Of a DNA stretch of 64,000 nt, positions 38,663 to 48,529 are shown one piece after another. Both the position numbers and the translations under genes were made by a program. Under the pieces are notes generated by a model. The model saw only the letters and a list, made by a program, of their open reading frames with translations. It did no database searches and had not been told where the DNA came from. The DNA is from Eukaryota sp. TZLM1-RC. Taxonomy: Eukaryota; Metamonada: BaSk clade. Where the stretch lies: contig JAUPSS010000008.1 of the NCBI GenBank assembly GCA_040285825.1, positions 992,001-1,056,000 on the forward strand, written 5' to 3'. Positions within the stretch are counted from its first letter, which is position 1. Every line of letters starts with the position of its first letter.

Positions 38663-41600
38663 ATGCCCAATGACAATCTTGTTCTTCAAGGTCTTTTACG
38701 CCTAAAAGATGGTTTCTTTGGCCATTCAAAGAAGTTCTTTAGATTAGAAGGCGTCTGTCTAAATTATTATGGATCTGTGGCTGAGGCTGATTCAGATCCC
38801 TTAGGTTCCATTCCTTTGATCAATGCTTCTTTTACTCGCAATGGAGATCGTTTTCAAATTGAAACACCCACCAGGACCTTTTACTTACTCGGTAGAACCC
38901 CATCTGAGTCAGCCTCTTGGGTACGTGCATTAAAAAATGCACAAAACATTCTCAAAGCCTCTTCTTCCCAACCTGAAGAAAGCATTCATTCACTACACGA
39001 AGAAGAACTTAGACGTTTAACCTCAAGCTCTCAACAAAACAAATCATCTGCTCAAGTCCCTGTCACCCAAACCACCCCTTCCAATACATCAGTTCCCACT
39101 GCTGTTCAACCCAGTCCTCCATCCGCTTCCTCTTCCTTTACCTCGAAGCAACCGCTTGTCATTGCTTCTACTCTTGCTAAGGAAAACTACCTTACCACTG
39201 CTGATGCTCTTCTTCTTCCTCAGTTACTGGATTCTGAGAGCGAAGAGGAATTTAAAATAACACAACAGGAAGAGAAATCACCTGTTCGGTCTGATAATAT
39301 CCCTAACCCTAACCCTAACCCTAACCCTAACTCTAACCCTCAGTTTAATGAATCTGTCAAATCCGTTAATAGTATTTCTTCAGATGTTTTAGAAGTCATT
39401 CTGGATTCTGATTCTTGTGAAGATATTCCGTTCTTTGAAGGCGATTCTGCTGTTGTAGAACATAATGTGAAGTCAGTAGATCGTAAGGTTACTGACTTTG
39501 CTGGAAATGATAAGGTTGTTCCTGATGACAAGGAAGTTGAGGGTAAAGTACCGATTGTGGAGAGTTTAGTCAAGAATGATCCGCAAGAAAATGAAAAGTC
39601 TCAGGAAGTCAAGGAAAGTCAACCAGTAATCAATCAAATGACATCATTTGATGATTTTGCTGCCGAAAATGCACATATGGTTCCTGAAAAAGAGGAAGCA
39701 TCACCGAAATCTGATGATAAAGTTTCTGAAACAACTAACCCTAACCCTAACCTCGACACCAACATTTCTAAATCAACTAACCCTAACCCTAACCTCGACA
39801 CCAACATTTCTAAATCAAGTGAGTCAGTTGAGCCAAAGACCGAAGCCAAATCAGAAGTTCAAATTGATGAGTCTCCAGCTTTGGAAGAACCTAAAGTCAA
39901 CATAAAGTCCCCTGAAAAGGAAGGTGAAAACACAGTTGAGAAAAGCGAAGTAAGTTCAATTACGACAGAACAAGTAAATGACAGTAAAAAGGAAAAGTTA
40001 AGGAAAGAAGAAACAGCAGTTGAATCTACTTCGGAAACAGTAGAGCCACAAACGGAGCAGAAAGATCTCCCTCAAGTTGCCCAAAATCTCACACCTTCTC
40101 CATTGAAAGAACCCAAAGAAGAGAAGACATTTTCTGACAGCAATAATTCAAAGCGGGATCAAACGGCTAGGTCTGTAAATCAAAAACCTTCAAAAGCTAC
40201 CATTAAACAAGAGAATTTAGTCAAGTCTGGTCAAGAAAAGGTGCAAAAATCACGAGAAAGTAGAAGACCAGAACCTATTGAAGTTAAGCCAGCACGACCA
40301 AGTAGAGGCCCTGTCAAAATTAGTGAATCTAAAGCCTCTGACACTAAACGAAAGTCAGCTTCAGTCAAACAGAGTTCACCAAAGTCAACTGAGAGGGCTT
40401 CAAAAAACAACACTCAGAAGATCTCCAAATCAAAAAGTAGTCAATCACTGAGTCAACAGCGGTCAGCAGAAACTAGGCAACCACATTCCTCTAATCCAAT
40501 CAAAACCAATCAATCAAAGTCTGACTCAGTCACTACATCAAAGAGAAGAACTGAACAAATTGTACCAAAGCAACGTAAACCAAGGCCTTCACAAGTAATT
40601 GAGTCTCCTAAACCTGAGGAAACTGAGAACCTTTTCCAACAAGATCATGGATTGGTTGTTGAGTTGGAGGAGCCTGGTGACGTCACTGGTTTCTTTTCTT
40701 CCAAAAGAGGAAAGAAGGGAACTATACCTAACGAAATCTTTGCTGTCAGAGTTTCTGATATCGAATTTGTCCCTTCCCGTGGTGGCTGGCAACTTTCTCC
40801 TGATTGTAGGTCTTTACTTGGTGTTGCTAGATTCCCCATATGCAGAAGAGCAGCGGCTGTTGTGGTACCAGTCCCTAAAGAACCAACTAGTCATTCTCAG
40901 TTAATGTTACGAAGGGATCCTGTGTCTTTGATTTGGGAGGTGTTCTCTAACAAAAATGCTGAATCTGGTTTAGATAAAACTTTACAGCAAGCTCAGAGTG
41001 ATTTAATTTCAGAAAAACATGTTGAATCGAACCCCTTGTCGTCTATTGAAGCTCTCTCTTCCTCGGAACCTGACCCCATAGCTTATGAATTACTCCAAAA
41101 AGTTGCTGAACTTCACACAGTGGGAAAGGTAAGTAATGATGGTGAAAAGATTTATATTGTGGGTTCGTCTCCTGTACCGCATCAAATTGTTCAACTATTA
41201 TACAAGGCTTTATCGACTGGACTCAAAGGTAATGGATTATTGGCAGCTGTCGACCTCTGGACTGCCATCTCTGATTCCAAGCTTCCTGCAGTCAAGACCT
41301 TGGTTAATGAAGTGTCAGGTCTTGCTCTCCCAAGAATGCCAAAGTTTGAGCAAGGGAGAATGAAGTGTGTTTTGCTTCTACGTCTCTCTTTCAACAGTTC
41401 TCGACTGGCTGTTCTCCTACGAGCACTAGCGGCAGACGTCGTTCTTTTGGGCTCATTTTGGTCTCATGATGCACCTATAAGAAACAGCGCTGTTGGACAT
41501 TATGTAGCGGTGGCGGAAATGCTCGATTCTCAGTTTTCGTTTAATTTGCCTGTAAGGTTCAAGGCTGATCAAGATGTTACCTCTTTGAAAACTATCAACA

Positions 41601-42211
41601 ATTATAAACATTCTACAAAAGAAGAGGGATCAAACCTTGAAGAACCATTTAGAACCTTACAAGGAAAGGTAACAAAGCTACTGAATCACCTTCAAAACAG
41701 TCAATCCTCAACTGTTGGTTGTGAGCCTCATGATGTTGGTATGTCTTCTCTTGTGCGTGGAGGTTTGGCAACAGCATTGTGGAATATTCTTTCACTCGGC
41801 GCCAAACCTACTGTTAAAATAATCCAACGAAATTCTGTTTGGAGAATGATTCAAGATTATCCCTTCACCCAATTTTCTCACATGCTGAACGAAATCAACA
41901 CTATCAAGAACTATCCACACTTCACAGACGAAACTCAACGGTTCAGAGCTTTTATTTGCGAGTGTCTTGAACGGAGGGTTTTGGGTAAAGTTTTGAGGGC
42001 TCTCTTGTCTGATGAAACAGTCGTCTATCGACATTACTTTGCTAATGCTTCAAGTGTAGCCAAGTGTAGTGATGCATTAGATCGTTTAGTGGGTATTTTG
42101 GAACCATTGTCTTCATTTTCCTTTCATTTTGTACTTGATTTTGAGCTTCAATACCTGACTGAAGATGGTAATGTAAGAAAGTCTTCTGATCAACGTACAG
42201 GTTCTTTGTAG
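38663..42211 (+). CDS. PH domain plus RUN domain protein
   Basis: 1182 aa. Residues 1-98 form a PH domain ('LVLQGLLRLKDGFFGHSKKF', 'TRTFYLLGRTPSESASWVRA', with the closing-helix Trp). Residues ~100-670 are disordered and rich in S, K, E, P and N, including telomere-coded (NP)n at ~213-226 and a 14-residue tandem duplication at ~357-384. The C-terminal ~500 residues are globular and end in a RUN-like domain (~1029-1165: 'LVRGGLATALWNILSLGAKP', 'VWRMIQDYPFTQF', 'RFRAFICECLERRVLGKVLR', 'ALDRLVGILEPLSSF'). PH+RUN suggests an adaptor between phosphoinositide membranes and Rab/Arl GTPases, like PLEKHM proteins but with the domains in reverse order. The function is inferred. Confidence 0.75.
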   Translation: MPNDNLVLQGLLRLKDGFFGHSKKFFRLEGVCLNYYGSVAEADSDPLGSIPLINASFTRNGDRFQIETPTRTFYLLGRTPSESASWVRALKNAQNILKASSSQPEESIHSLHEEELRRLTSSSQQNKSSAQVPVTQTTPSNTSVPTAVQPSPPSASSSFTSKQPLVIASTLAKENYLTTADALLLPQLLDSESEEEFKITQQEEKSPVRSDNIPNPNPNPNPNSNPQFNESVKSVNSISSDVLEVILDSDSCEDIPFFEGDSAVVEHNVKSVDRKVTDFAGNDKVVPDDKEVEGKVPIVESLVKNDPQENEKSQEVKESQPVINQMTSFDDFAAENAHMVPEKEEASPKSDDKVSETTNPNPNLDTNISKSTNPNPNLDTNISKSSESVEPKTEAKSEVQIDESPALEEPKVNIKSPEKEGENTVEKSEVSSITTEQVNDSKKEKLRKEETAVESTSETVEPQTEQKDLPQVAQNLTPSPLKEPKEEKTFSDSNNSKRDQTARSVNQKPSKATIKQENLVKSGQEKVQKSRESRRPEPIEVKPARPSRGPVKISESKASDTKRKSASVKQSSPKSTERASKNNTQKISKSKSSQSLSQQRSAETRQPHSSNPIKTNQSKSDSVTTSKRRTEQIVPKQRKPRPSQVIESPKPEETENLFQQDHGLVVELEEPGDVTGFFSSKRGKKGTIPNEIFAVRVSDIEFVPSRGGWQLSPDCRSLLGVARFPICRRAAAVVVPVPKEPTSHSQLMLRRDPVSLIWEVFSNKNAESGLDKTLQQAQSDLISEKHVESNPLSSIEALSSSEPDPIAYELLQKVAELHTVGKVSNDGEKIYIVGSSPVPHQIVQLLYKALSTGLKGNGLLAAVDLWTAISDSKLPAVKTLVNEVSGLALPRMPKFEQGRMKCVLLLRLSFNSSRLAVLLRALAADVVLLGSFWSHDAPIRNSAVGHYVAVAEMLDSQFSFNLPVRFKADQDVTSLKTINNYKHSTKEEGSNLEEPFRTLQGKVTKLLNHLQNSQSSTVGCEPHDVGMSSLVRGGLATALWNILSLGAKPTVKIIQRNSVWRMIQDYPFTQFSHMLNEINTIKNYPHFTDETQRFRAFICECLERRVLGKVLRALLSDETVVYRHYFANASSVAKCSDALDRLVGILEPLSSFSFHFVLDFELQYLTEDGNVRKSSDQRTGSL
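39301..39340. repeat. Telomere-type (CCCTAA)n inside the PH-RUN coding sequence
   Basis: Four to five CCCTAA units plus a CTCTAA variant, translated as alternating Asn-Pro. Confidence 0.92.
39732..39815. repeat. 42-bp tandem duplication carrying CCCTAA units
   Basis: Two identical 42-bp units (39732-39773, 39774-39815), each containing 'ctaaccctaaccctaac' and encoding the 14 residues TNPNPNLDTNISKS. Confidence 0.92.
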
Positions 42212-42288
42212 TTTTGCTTCATTTATTTTATTGTTATTGTGTATATTGTAATTATTAGATGTAATTTTATTAAATATTGTTTTTAAAG

Positions 42289-43245
42289 TCATTTATTTTC
42301 ACTTAAATCTTTTTTAAACTGATTCCATAACCGATCCAATCGTGGCTTAGAGACTCCAGGACATCCAAAAGAAAGCCTGTCATTGAATGGAGGATTATCG
42401 TGTGGAAGATGAAGCAACCAAGCATGAGGATGAACCCTAAAGCCAAACTTTTGAGCAATTTCATACACATTAGATACACGATTTCGATATCCATAACAGA
42501 AACGTTCATCAAAACGTGGAGCATGTCCTGCAGAAATGACAAAGTATGGTTCTGCGTTCTCTGATTTATGGTCAACTTCATAGTATTCATTTGCTGAAAA
42601 CCATTGTTCAAAGTTGGTCATTCCATGGCAATTGAAGCAGTGATTTTTGAATCGAACCAACTGTTCTTGTCTGAACATGAAAATGACTTCCTCCTTGGTT
42701 ATAGGAACCGGCAACAGATTGTGCAACTCAAATGCTGGTAAAATCGTCACAGTGTTAATGGGAGTCTCTAATGTGTGGCCCTGAGCAAATGGTATTATAT
42801 CCACATCGAGATTGATGAGATTGTCTGTCTTCACTGCACTCATTGCCAAATTCCTGAGCGAGTTCACAGGAAATCGTTCCTCACTGCTGAAAGCAACAAT
42901 AAATACAGAAGCACAGGGATGTATATCAGAGTGCAACCGATTCAATACTACGTTATATTGCTCATCATTGAAAACAGCTAGGGCTGCAACTAGTGATGCA
43001 TTCCACATATTTGCCTGAACCAAGAGTCGGTTCAATCTGTTGAAGGTCAGTTGTGTTACTAGTGTGGTCGAACCGTTGCAATGTGACCTCCCTTCTATGA
43101 ATGTACTGTTAAGAGGTAACTTCCAATTTCTATCTCCTTCAAGTTGTTCTTCTAGTGGTGGTAGGATATTGGTTTGGATTGTTGAGTGGGTCTTACAATA
43201 TACTTGCTTTAATAAGATGAGTATGATTATGGATCTCCAAAACAT
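42289..43245 (-). CDS. GT49 glycosyltransferase (LARGE/B4GAT1-like), Golgi type II
   Basis: Probable beta-1,3/1,4 glucuronyl- or xylosyl-type transferase of the GT49 family, acting in the Golgi. From ATG 43245 (318 aa) it starts with a signal anchor 'MFWRSIIILILLKQVYC', which decides the start; the open frame to 43413 would place this segment internally. Family blocks: 'TLVTQLTFNRLNRLLVQANM', 'FPVNSLRNLAMSAVKTDN' followed by 'LINLDVDIIPF' (the metal-binding DxD), 'FRQEQLVRFKNHCFNCHG', and a C-terminal 'RFDERFCYGYRNRVSNVYEI' with 'HAWLLHLPH'. Cys residues and N-glycosylation sequons (NST, NGS, NAS) fit a lumenal enzyme. It is shorter than LARGE, which has an extra GT8 domain. Confidence 0.8.
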   Translation of the reverse strand: MFWRSIIILILLKQVYCKTHSTIQTNILPPLEEQLEGDRNWKLPLNSTFIEGRSHCNGSTTLVTQLTFNRLNRLLVQANMWNASLVAALAVFNDEQYNVVLNRLHSDIHPCASVFIVAFSSEERFPVNSLRNLAMSAVKTDNLINLDVDIIPFAQGHTLETPINTVTILPAFELHNLLPVPITKEEVIFMFRQEQLVRFKNHCFNCHGMTNFEQWFSANEYYEVDHKSENAEPYFVISAGHAPRFDERFCYGYRNRVSNVYEIAQKFGFRVHPHAWLLHLPHDNPPFNDRLSFGCPGVSKPRLDRLWNQFKKDLSENK

Positions 43246-43859
43246 ATTGTTCAGATCATAGTTCCTTGATTTAGATTCGATACCCTCAGTCAAGATACCT
43301 GATACCTGTCTTGTTGGTTGAACTGAGAAAACTATACAGCATAAACAGCTGTCACCATCACAATTGATCAAAAGAACTTCCTTATTGGAACAATACTTCG
43401 TTTGTCGTATCAAAATACACGTTCACAAGTCAAAGGGAGATTCATCTCGATTGGTATCTGTGAAACCGCTACTCATGTTCAAACAGTTTTTATAAAATCC
43501 ACATCAAAGAAGATGATGAGAATGCTATCACTTGCTATACGTTACTGTCTCTGTTATTGTATATATCAACTCAACGACTGATTGGAAGTTTTGACACTGT
43601 GAAACACATACTGTCAAATTGACAGTGTGGCATTATTGATAAAAAAAATGATCAGAAGAATTGATATGGTGTTTGAGTTGTGGATAAGAAAAAGGAGGCA
43701 AAGAGAACTTATCTCCTGAAAAATCTATACATTCAGCAACGTTTCTGAGAAGAATGAACAATTGCTCAACTTCTGACAAAATGATGAAAAAAAATCAATA
43801 TAAATAAAAAAAATTGAATGAAAAACAACAATATTTAAGATCAAACAGCAATTACTAAT
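43246..43859. other. Intergenic, no gene seen
   Basis: About 610 bp upstream of the GT49 gene and downstream of the ribokinase stop. No ORF or RNA gene; a short palindrome-like 'ctgtcaaattgacag' lies near 43611-43625. Confidence 0.45.
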
Positions 43860-44810
43860 TCAACAATTATTAACAAATTCAACAAAAGAGGACTCTGAAA
43901 ATGTTAACGTTGATTGAGCACCAGCTTTGCCTACCTTATCCCCAGCCACTCTCATAGCAGCTTTAAGAGACTGCTCCAAAGGGAATCCCAACGCCAGCGC
44001 TGCACACAAGGAACCACAGCAGGCATCTCCTGCACCTGTAGTATCTACTACCTTTTCAACTGTTGTGGCAGGAATAGAAACTATTGGAGTTTGATCTCCA
44101 TAACCTATTATGGCCCCTTCTTTTCCCAATGTAATGACAACTGATTTAAAATACCTACAGAGAGTCTCCATAAGTTTTATAGGTTCAACTGTTGTGTAAA
44201 GGTCAAATTGCTCAACCAACGACGATGCCTCAATAGTGTTTACAATTAAAAGGTCTACCAACTCTGGTAAAAGTTTAACCTGGCATGTTACAGAAACTGG
44301 TGCAAAGTTGAATACTGTAAAGATATTCAATTTTTTGCATTCTCTTAAAAAATGAAGTGTTGTTGATAATGAAAGCTCCCCTTGGACAAGACCAATCAAC
44401 TTGTTGGCCTTGAGAAGGGAGTTACCATAACTGTCAAAGAAATGATCCACCATTTGATCACCTAACTCAAGATTAGCTCCCGGGTTCAAAATGATTTGAT
44501 TTTCCCCAGATTCATCAATCGTAATCGATGCTAGACCACTAGAACACCCTGCAATCACGTTATTGTGATGTTTGAGACAAGAAAAAGAGGACAGATGTTG
44601 AGAGTAAGCCTTACCAAATATGTCGTCACCCAAGGCAGAAATGAGATGTGTTTCAACACCACACTTAGCACATGCTATTGCTTGATTGGCACCTTTCCCT
44701 CCAAACCCCTGGGTAAATGACTTTGCCTGTAGAGTTTCTCCAGGGGTAGGAAAATGTGACGCATAGAAAGAAAGATCGGTATTGAGAGATCCACAAATGA
44801 TCACAGACAT
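43860..44810 (-). CDS. RBKS: Ribokinase (PfkB family)
   Basis: Phosphorylates ribose to ribose-5-phosphate with ATP in the cytosol. 316 aa from ATG 44810 ('MSVIICGSLNTDLSFY'); the longer frame begins with TTG. PfkB signatures: the sugar-binding 'FTQGFGGKGANQAIACAKCG', 'LISALGDDIFGKAYSQHL', 'QIILNPGAN', 'VNTIEASSLVEQF' and the catalytic anion hole with base 'DTTGAGDACCGSLCAALALG'. Length and motifs match ribokinase rather than adenosine or fructose kinase. No linked pathway gene. Confidence 0.9.
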   Translation of the reverse strand: MSVIICGSLNTDLSFYASHFPTPGETLQAKSFTQGFGGKGANQAIACAKCGVETHLISALGDDIFGKAYSQHLSSFSCLKHHNNVIAGCSSGLASITIDESGENQIILNPGANLELGDQMVDHFFDSYGNSLLKANKLIGLVQGELSLSTTLHFLRECKKLNIFTVFNFAPVSVTCQVKLLPELVDLLIVNTIEASSLVEQFDLYTTVEPIKLMETLCRYFKSVVITLGKEGAIIGYGDQTPIVSIPATTVEKVVDTTGAGDACCGSLCAALALGFPLEQSLKAAMRVAGDKVGKAGAQSTLTFSESSFVEFVNNC

Positions 44811-44861
44811 ACTCTTGAGTAGTGTTGGTGAAGTAGAGTGTATTTCACTTGATGATTTCAA

Positions 44862-45272
44862 AAATAGTGGTTTTCATTTGAAATGCATACTTCCTTCAAG
44901 CATCATTCAATTTTATTGCAAGAACTTTCATTCCTGGTGAGATCCTCCACAGACGTTCTAGATTCCTCGAATAATTGGCCACCAACCTCAGTGAGCCCAT
45001 TTCTCTTTAAGAACAACACGTAGCTTTGAAGCTAGTTTCTTTGTGGTCTCTGGGAAAGGTCTCATTATCTGTGTCATAGATAGTTTCCGAAATTTTTGCG
45101 CACGGAAATTGATTGTGTACTTATGGAAATTTCCCATATGGAATAGGAACTACTAATGGAATTGCGTCAAGCCGTTTTTGCTACACTTGTAATATTTCAT
45201 GAAATGTTTATCAAACGTTCACAGCAAAGTTGTGAATTATGAAACAGTTCAACAAAATACTGTATAACTACT
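44862..45272. other. Intergenic, no gene seen
   Basis: Upstream of the ribokinase; mixed-composition sequence without a convincing ORF. Confidence 0.45.
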
Positions 45273-45735
45273 TCAATGAAAAAACAGATCGAATGATCCA
45301 CAATTATGAAAATCTGATTGTTTCAATGTTGTACAATTAAAAGGTGAATATACGAAGTTAAAGTGACGAAGAAATTGATTTACATCTGAATTTTTCTCCT
45401 TGGTATTGAGTAAATTATCCACCCAAAACAGTTTATTACATGAAGTGTGTCGAATCAGAGCACGAAGACACCAATCAGAACCTTGAAATGAGAAATGAGT
45501 TGCAGTATTTGAAATGTTGAAGGGAATAAGCACTAACTTGGGATGTTTTCCTACATTGGATAAAAGTTGACCAAGAGTGCAAGAATTTTAAAAAAACAGG
45601 TTGTCCAAAGAATTGAGCTCGAACATCTGATAGATTGATTAAGATTATATTTTTCGAAAATTCTACTGCAAATCTGTTGATCAGGTTAATGATAAATGGC
45701 TGTATATGTTCATATTCAAGCCACATTATCTCCAT
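45273..45735 (-). pseudogene. Ulp1/SENP-like (C48) cysteine protease remnant
   Basis: Two overlapping minus-strand frames with one shift near 45540. The first (45735-45540) has 'INRFAVEFSKNIILINLSDV'; the second continues 'LIPFNISNTATHFSFQGSDW', 'NKLFWVDNLLNTKE' and 'LKQSDFHNCGSFDLFFH*'. This is the C48 layout: IPxN..HW, then D, then Q.D..NCG.F with the catalytic Cys. Such domains are often carried by MULE-type and other large transposons, and this one sits in a transposon-rich stretch. The order of motifs is the only evidence. Confidence 0.5.
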
Positions 45736-46036
45736 GTTCAGTGAGGTCCTGATATAGTGATTTCAATGATATAAATGACCAATTTAACAAAAGGTTGATC
45801 TTGTAAAACAACCTTATATGTAGCCTTCACTGAACACCGGTGAACACTGATGGCACACAAAAGGTTGGAATTAATTGAACTAAAGAAAAATTTGCTGACG
45901 CAATAATTGAATTTGATTTGAAATAAAATACTTGCTGTCCATCTGGGCTTTCAAAATTTGCATTATTCATAGTCAAAGCAGTTTTGGGTAATTCAGAATG
46001 ATCATCAGTAGCAGTTGAACAACTGATTATGAACAA

Positions 46037-46289
46037 GAACAGTTTCTAAAAGGTAAGTTTCTGAAGGCAGAGTTTACGGTGGGCTTGGTTGTGTAAAAGA
46101 TATTGGTGGTGGTGAGATTAGATAGCAAGCAAAGACAGCAATAGAAAAGATACATTAGATAATACATGAAAGGATGTATGTGGGAATCTCCGGTGATTCC
46201 TCTTTGAAATTATTTTTGTCTTCTTTGTATAATTTAAATTTTTTCCAAAACAGTTTATCTTGCTTGATAACTGAAGTTCCTCGCCGTTT
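46037..46289. other. Intergenic, nothing recognised
   Basis: Spacer between the protease remnant and the RLE-LINE at 46290. Confidence 0.4.
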
Positions 46290-47325
46290 TGAAATTACTG
46301 CTTTCGGATATTCATGTTTTGACATTGATGCGAATTAGACTTAATCTACCTCCTCCTCAATGCTCATCAAATATGAACTGTAAATGTGGTGCTTATGCTT
46401 CTTTTGATCATGTTATTTCCTGCTGCAAATTCACTTAAAAAAGATCAATTATCCACAATGCTGTTCGTGATTGTATTTACGATTTGCTAAAGTGTGCTCA
46501 TCACACAGTCCGTTTAGAACCACTGTTTGATGAATTAAATTTCAGTTTGAGCCAAAAACGAGGTGACATTCAATATGCTTGGTATGATGGAACTGAACTA
46601 ATAATCGATTGTACCACCGTATCTCCGTGGAAAAGGAGTTTAAATTCTGGCATTCAACATTTACTTAAAGTTGCAGAACATTCCAAGAAATCAAAATACG
46701 AAGTTCTTCTTCAACGTCTCAATCGAACAAGAGGTAGGAACATCAAATTTGTTCCAATTGCGATTTCAATTCTTGATACCATTGGAAGTGAAGGTCTTCA
46801 TTTTTTTGATGATTTAGGGAAACTTCTCAAAGAAGGTGGTCCTACAGTTGATTTTTTTGATTTGGAAGAGCGGAATCGTATTTTCGTTATTTAAAGCTCT
46901 TCCTCGTTATATTAACTCCATTTTGAATAACATTACGGAGCTTTATAACAATCGAGTTGCTATACAGTGAATAGCGAAAACCTCCGTCATTTAGTTGATG
47001 GGGTTCGTAGTAGAAAAAGTATTAGTTAAGATTTGTTGTTGAGTTGTAAAATGTGACTGTTCCAGGAATAAAATTTTTAAGGGAATGGTGAGATTAATTT
47101 CTCATTCACTCTCGTCCTTTGGGAAATTTTCTGAATCTTTAGTAATCAATTGTTTTGAAGAAGGGGAGGCAGGTTTTGAGGATGTGTAGTTTTAGTTGTG
47201 TATTTCATTAATTCAGATTCCTTATTAAATGAATAAATGAAAAAAATTTTCCTGAAAAAAGCGACTTTCGTCCCATTAGTTATTTGTTTATTTTGTTAAG
47301 TGTGCAAGTTTAAAAATTTGTTTAC
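46290..47325 (+). pseudogene. RLE-LINE copy (knuckle, endonuclease, 3' tail)
   Basis: 'MRIRLNLPPPQCSSNMNCKC' and 'GAYASFDHVISC' give the knuckle; after a stop come 'HNAVRDCIYDLLKCAHHTVR', 'QKRGDIQYAWYDGTELIIDC' and 'KKSKYEVLLQRLNRTRGRN' (46484-46894). This is the best preserved endonuclease domain in the window: RGD, 12 residues, then D, with a downstream Lys. The tail includes 'gaggcaggttttgaggatg' (47165-47183, repeated near 61671) and 'cgtcccattagttattt' and 'ttaagtgtgcaa' (47270-47310), the family 3' end. Confidence 0.78.
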
Positions 47326-47383
47326 AACATATCAATTTTACCAAAAAAAGACTCAGTTTGAATTCACATAACAAATATTTCGA

Positions 47384-47430
47384 CCAATTAATCCTCTTAT
47401 CTCTAGACCTGTAGCCCAAAAGTTTAATGA
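47384..47430 (-). repeat. Short inverted copy of RLE-LINE sequence
   Basis: The minus strand 'aaacttttgggctacaggtc' and following bases match 37230-37275 on the plus strand with few changes. Confidence 0.55.
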
Positions 47431-48226
47431 ATTACGCTAACAAAATTTTATATAGACTGAGATATTGAGATTTTTCTTCTCAATTATAGTAAATTATCCC
47501 GTTTTTATCGCAAATTTGTTTTCAGTTGCAGCAAACAGTACTTTTTCTTGCTTTTTTGCTAATTTTCAGTACTTATTGATTATTTCCAATTGATTAACAT
47601 CAAGAAGTCATGGCCTCGATAACAATGAAGTCTTTACCACAAAACAATTGTATCTCAAATTGTTCTGCCCGTATCCTCATAACGCCGTACATTATCAGTT
47701 GTTTTGAGTGGATAGGTCCTACATTATATAAGTCTATTCAGGAACGGTCCTTGAAAATTTGATTGAACAACAATACTGCTTAGTAGACTATGGAAAGGGA
47801 AATCAGATGTTGCTCATCCTTGATTAAATAACCCAATATTTATCAGCAGTTGTGTTTCATTTGATCCGCGTAACCAAGCTAACCAAAGATTTGAACAATC
47901 CTCGTTCATTTGAACAATGACTGAACAACAAAAATCAAAAATTCAGAAATGGAACACATGGCAATTTGATTCAATGCGTAACTTACCCTTTTACAATTAT
48001 TTCTTTCAGAAAACCTAACAAGCAAACCTTCAATGTTGACTGATTGTACATGTGTTGAAAAGGACTGCAAAAACAGTTATAATGGTTTGAATTAACAAAA
48101 TAGGGTTGTATTCGCCATTTCTTTGATTTTATTTGATGTTATGATTCAACAAATTCTGTGAAAGGTTTTATCGGAATCAGGAGTTGAAATATTCTTACTT
48201 CATATTAAAGTCCTCTTACTCCAAAT
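47431..48226. other. Intergenic, no gene seen
   Basis: About 800 bp, A/T-rich, no ORF or RNA gene recognised. Confidence 0.45.
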
Positions 48227-48462
48227 GAAAACATCAAAACAAAAACAAAAGGAATTTACTTTCAAGAGACTCAATGCTCCTAATGAAAAGGATAAATTCT
48301 CAAACAAGTACCATTAAGAAATATTTAGGAAAATTAAAGAAACATAGATTTATGGCAACAAAACGGTTAAGGAATGCGGTCAGGAATCGTAATGTCAATG
48401 TTGTTCTGAATCTAATTTATGTATTAGATGAGTATCTCAAAGATTATGAAGAAGCAACTTGA
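48227..48462 (+). CDS. Possible small basic protein, two exons
   Basis: The ATG at 48227 opens 'MKTSKQKQKEFTFKRLNAPN' and stops at ~48315; a second frame, open to 48462, reads 'FMATKRLRNAVRNRNVNVVL' and ends in a helix 'NLIYVLDEYLKDYEEAT'. Removing a GT-AG stretch 48309-48349 (41 nt) would join them into ~64 aa. That intron is longer than the four well-supported ones, so the model is uncertain. Alternatively the second frame alone (ATG 48274, 62 aa) is the gene, or neither is. I do not recognise it. It lies ~70 bp upstream of VPS33. Confidence 0.3.
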
Positions 48463-48529
48463 TTCATTTCATCCTCATATTCCAGTAATCTCAACTTGTT
48501 ACTACCAGCTTACTTTGTCCTAGTAGCCG

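Noticed and set aside
43246-43413. 56-residue N-terminal extension of the GT49 protein
   Set aside because: It would bury the signal anchor that directly follows the ATG at 43245.
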